Origin: an uncultured Bacteroidia bacterium
GTDB lineage: Bacteria; Bacteroidota; Bacteroidia; Bacteroidales; F082
Direction: 5' to 3'
Assembly (NCBI GenBank): GCA_902799345.1
Contig: CADBZW010000030.1
Span: forward strand, 1-61,098
DNA: 61,098 nucleotides
Part shown: positions 59,579 to 61,098 of the stretch, one piece after another
How positions within the stretch are numbered: the stretch's first letter is position 1
Layout: the number at the start of each line of letters is the position of its first letter
The notes under the pieces: generated by a model
Database searches by the model: none
What the model was told of the DNA's origin: nothing
The model's input: only the letters and a program-made list of their open reading frames with translations
Program-made: the position numbers and the translations under genes

Positions 59579-60754
59579 TTAAGCTTGGTCCTCCGCCTCC
59601 CTCGCCTTCTTTTCCTTCAAAGATCCTTCAAAAATATCGAAGCAGACGAATCTGCACTCCAACGGTCCGTTCCAAATCGGGATTTTGGCCGTGGGCTTCA
59701 GTCCCACATGGCGTAGCGCCACTGCGTCGTCGGTGATGAGCCAGCATTGGAAGCCTTGGAAGTTGTGCTTCAACGTGCTGCCGATTTCCTCATACAGTTT
59801 GTCGATGTCGTCTTCCTCCAGACGGTCGCCGTAGGGCGGGTTGATGATGACGATGCCACCGCCTTCGGGTGGGGTGAGGTCGTGCATGTCTTTCTTCATC
59901 AGGTGGATGTCGTGCTGCAAGTGGGCGTAATTAATGTTGCCCTCGGCGATGGCCACGGCCTTCGGTGAGCGGTCGGAAGCCCAGATCTCGTAGTCGAAAT
60001 CACAAATCTTTTCATCGGCTTCTTGACGGATGCGTTGCCAAAGCTCGGCGTCGTAGTCGTCCCATTTCATGAAGCCCCACTGCTTGCGATAATAGCCCGG
60101 CGGTATCTTCATCGCGTACATCGCTGCCTCGATGGGAAGGGTGCCCGAGCCGCACATGCAGTCGAGGAAGTTGCAGTCGGCTTTCCAGCCCGAGAGTTGG
60201 ATGAGGCCTGCCGCCAGCACCTCGTTCATCGGCGCCTTGTCGACTTGTTTGCGGTAGCCACGGTGGTGCAGGCTCTCGCCCGAGCTGTCGAAGAGGAGGG
60301 TCACCTTGTCCTCACGGATGTGAAGGCTGATGCGCAGGTCGGGGTTCAAGGTGTTGATGCTCGGACGGATGCCGTAGACGTCGCGAAACTGGTCGACGAT
60401 GGCGTCTTTCATGCGTAGGCTGGCATATTGTGAGTGGGTGAAGAAGCGGCCACTCGTCACCGCGTCGATGCAGAAGGTCTGGTCGGTGCGGATGAGTTCG
60501 CACCAGTTGATTTCCTGCACTTTCTTGTATAGCTCGTCGTCATTTTTGGCGAAGAAGGTCTTGAATGGCTTCAGCACCTTGAGGGCGGTGCGCACCTCGT
60601 AGTTGATGCGGTACATCAGTTCCTTGTTGCCTTCGCAGATGACGGCGCGGTGCATGGGGCGCACGTTCTTGGCTCCCAAAGCCTTGATTTCCTTGACCAG
60701 CACGTCTTCGAGTCCGGCGGCGGTTTTGGTTATTAATTGGTAGTTGTCTTCCAT
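59579..60754 (-). CDS. THUMP-domain class I RNA methyltransferase (RlmL N-terminal-like)
   Basis: The 391-residue protein has an N-terminal ferredoxin-like/THUMP region (residues 1-160: TAAGLEDVLVKEIKALGAKN, DLRISLHIREDKVTLLFDSS) and a UPF0020 methylase domain with FLDCMCGSGTLPIEAAMYA (SAM site) and IVIINPPYGDRLEEDD (the NPPY catalytic motif). It corresponds to the m2G part of RlmL; a target in 23S rRNA is likely but not proven. The C-terminal Lys/Glu-rich end (LKEKKAREAEDQA) runs close to the repeat at 59479. Confidence 0.88.
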   Translation of the reverse strand: MEDNYQLITKTAAGLEDVLVKEIKALGAKNVRPMHRAVICEGNKELMYRINYEVRTALKVLKPFKTFFAKNDDELYKKVQEINWCELIRTDQTFCIDAVTSGRFFTHSQYASLRMKDAIVDQFRDVYGIRPSINTLNPDLRISLHIREDKVTLLFDSSGESLHHRGYRKQVDKAPMNEVLAAGLIQLSGWKADCNFLDCMCGSGTLPIEAAMYAMKIPPGYYRKQWGFMKWDDYDAELWQRIRQEADEKICDFDYEIWASDRSPKAVAIAEGNINYAHLQHDIHLMKKDMHDLTPPEGGGIVIINPPYGDRLEEDDIDKLYEEIGSTLKHNFQGFQCWLITDDAVALRHVGLKPTAKIPIWNGPLECRFVCFDIFEGSLKEKKAREAEDQA

Positions 60755-60771
60755 GAGGGATAAATTTGTGG

Positions 60772-60779
60772 CAAAGATA
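60772..60779 (-). promoter_or_regulatory. -7 element of the methyltransferase gene
   Basis: TATCTTTG followed by C on the minus strand, 17 nt before the ATG. Confidence 0.6.
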
Positions 60780-60782
60780 ATG

Positions 60783-60830
60783 TTTATTGTTGAATCGTTG
60801 CGCTGTTGAACCGTTTAATTGTTGGATCGA
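60783..60830. repeat. TTGTTGAATCGTT...GTTTAATTGTTGG spacer repeat
   Basis: Third copy of the A+T-rich spacer repeat, between two divergent promoters. Confidence 0.5.
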
Positions 60831-60864
60831 TTAGAATTTCGTGGGGTGATACGGAAAATTTTAC

Positions 60865-60872
60865 TAAATTTG
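60865..60872 (+). promoter_or_regulatory. -7 element of the second S46 peptidase gene
   Basis: TAAATTTG followed by C, 53 nt before the ATG. Confidence 0.55.
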
Positions 60873-60925
60873 CCGCCGCTTTATGCGAATCTTGAAATTT
60901 TTAAATTTTAAATCTTTAAATTTAT

Positions 60926-61098
60926 ATGAAGAAAGTATTAGGAATCATCGCGATGGCCATCATGGTTTCGGTGGGTCGCGTGTATGCCGATGAAGGCATG
61001 TGGCTCCCGATGTTCGTCGAGCGCCTGAACTATGTTGACATGCAGAAGATGGGGCTGCAACTGACCCCTGAAGAGCTTTACAGCATCAACCACAGCAG
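60926..61098 (+). CDS. S46 family dipeptidyl-peptidase, N-terminus only
   Basis: The window ends after 57 codons. A signal peptide (MKKVLGIIAMAIMVSVGRVY) leads to DEGMWLPMFVERLNYVDMQK and LTPEELYSINHS, closely parallel to the DPP11 N-terminus (GEGMWIPMLLQ, DIYSINHSS). It is thus a DPP7/DPP11 paralogue; the specificity residue and catalytic Ser lie outside the window. The two S46 genes are about 46 kb apart. Confidence 0.88.
   Translation, partial: MKKVLGIIAMAIMVSVGRVYADEGMWLPMFVERLNYVDMQKMGLQLTPEELYSINHS

Overview
The window looks like chromosomal DNA from an anaerobic, host-associated member of the order Bacteroidales (phylum Bacteroidota). Several signs agree. Most transcription units are preceded by the Bacteroidota -7 motif TAnnTTTG, usually followed by C, instead of a sigma70 -10 box. 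There are type IX secretion (T9SS) sorting tails, a GldH gliding/secretion lipoprotein, a fimbrillin-like lipoprotein, an OstA-like protein, a DPP11-type S46 peptidase, a glutaminyl-tRNA synthetase and a methylmalonyl-CoA mutase pair (mutAB). No phage, integron, CRISPR array or complete insertion sequence is visible. I cannot name a genus from the sequence alone.

Layout. 1-3474: mutAB, divergent from methionine aminopeptidase. 3619-6538: a fimbrillin-like lipoprotein, a 56-residue small protein and a short HTH regulator with a 15-base homopolymer in its coding sequence. 6621-12228: a tight operon of a LysM/degenerate lytic transglycosylase protein, two SGNH hydrolases and an MBOAT acyltransferase, which I read as a cell-envelope O-acetylation system. 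12280-20132: MATE exporter, small and secreted unknown proteins, DPP11, tRNA-Arg, exonuclease III and a ClC channel. 20271-22381: TadA, a nitrilase-family amidase and a zinc-ribbon membrane protein. 22443-28305: two T9SS cargo genes, one broken by a deletion, and a membrane TPR/HTH regulator translationally coupled to them. 28373-38545: glycyl-tRNA synthetase, L,D-transpeptidase, GT-C glycosyltransferase, an Ig-like lipoprotein, HicAB, glutaminyl-tRNA synthetase and an OstA-like LPS transport protein. 38352-45733: a ParE-type toxin-antitoxin pair, phosphoglycerate mutase, a beta-barrel protein, MntP, tRNA-Pro abutting a U32 peptidase, a PHP phosphatase and an ATPase bracketed by direct repeats. 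45731-54207: purC-phoH, a SAM hydrolase and the envelope operon psp1-gldH-pbp1A-obg-pap2. 54265-61098: lemA, glmS, tRNA-Leu, prs, rplY, pth, a THUMP methyltransferase and the start of a second S46 peptidase.

The most unusual property is the density and behaviour of small palindromic repeats. At least five families occur in 61 kb. Several copies are not intergenic but are read through as protein: [10 protein letters not shown] (three genes), PELVEGP, PSTGSG and RQAQEPAQGP (different readings of one element), and about 33 residues placed ahead of the hydrophobic part of the GldH signal peptide. A second family of 102-123 bp carries a hairpin at each end and a long internal inverted repeat (three copies). 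A third repeat brackets an AAA ATPase/DUF4143 gene like a mobile cassette. These, with the O-acetylation operon and the homopolymer regulator, are the best leads. All family assignments come from motif recognition by eye, not from searches.
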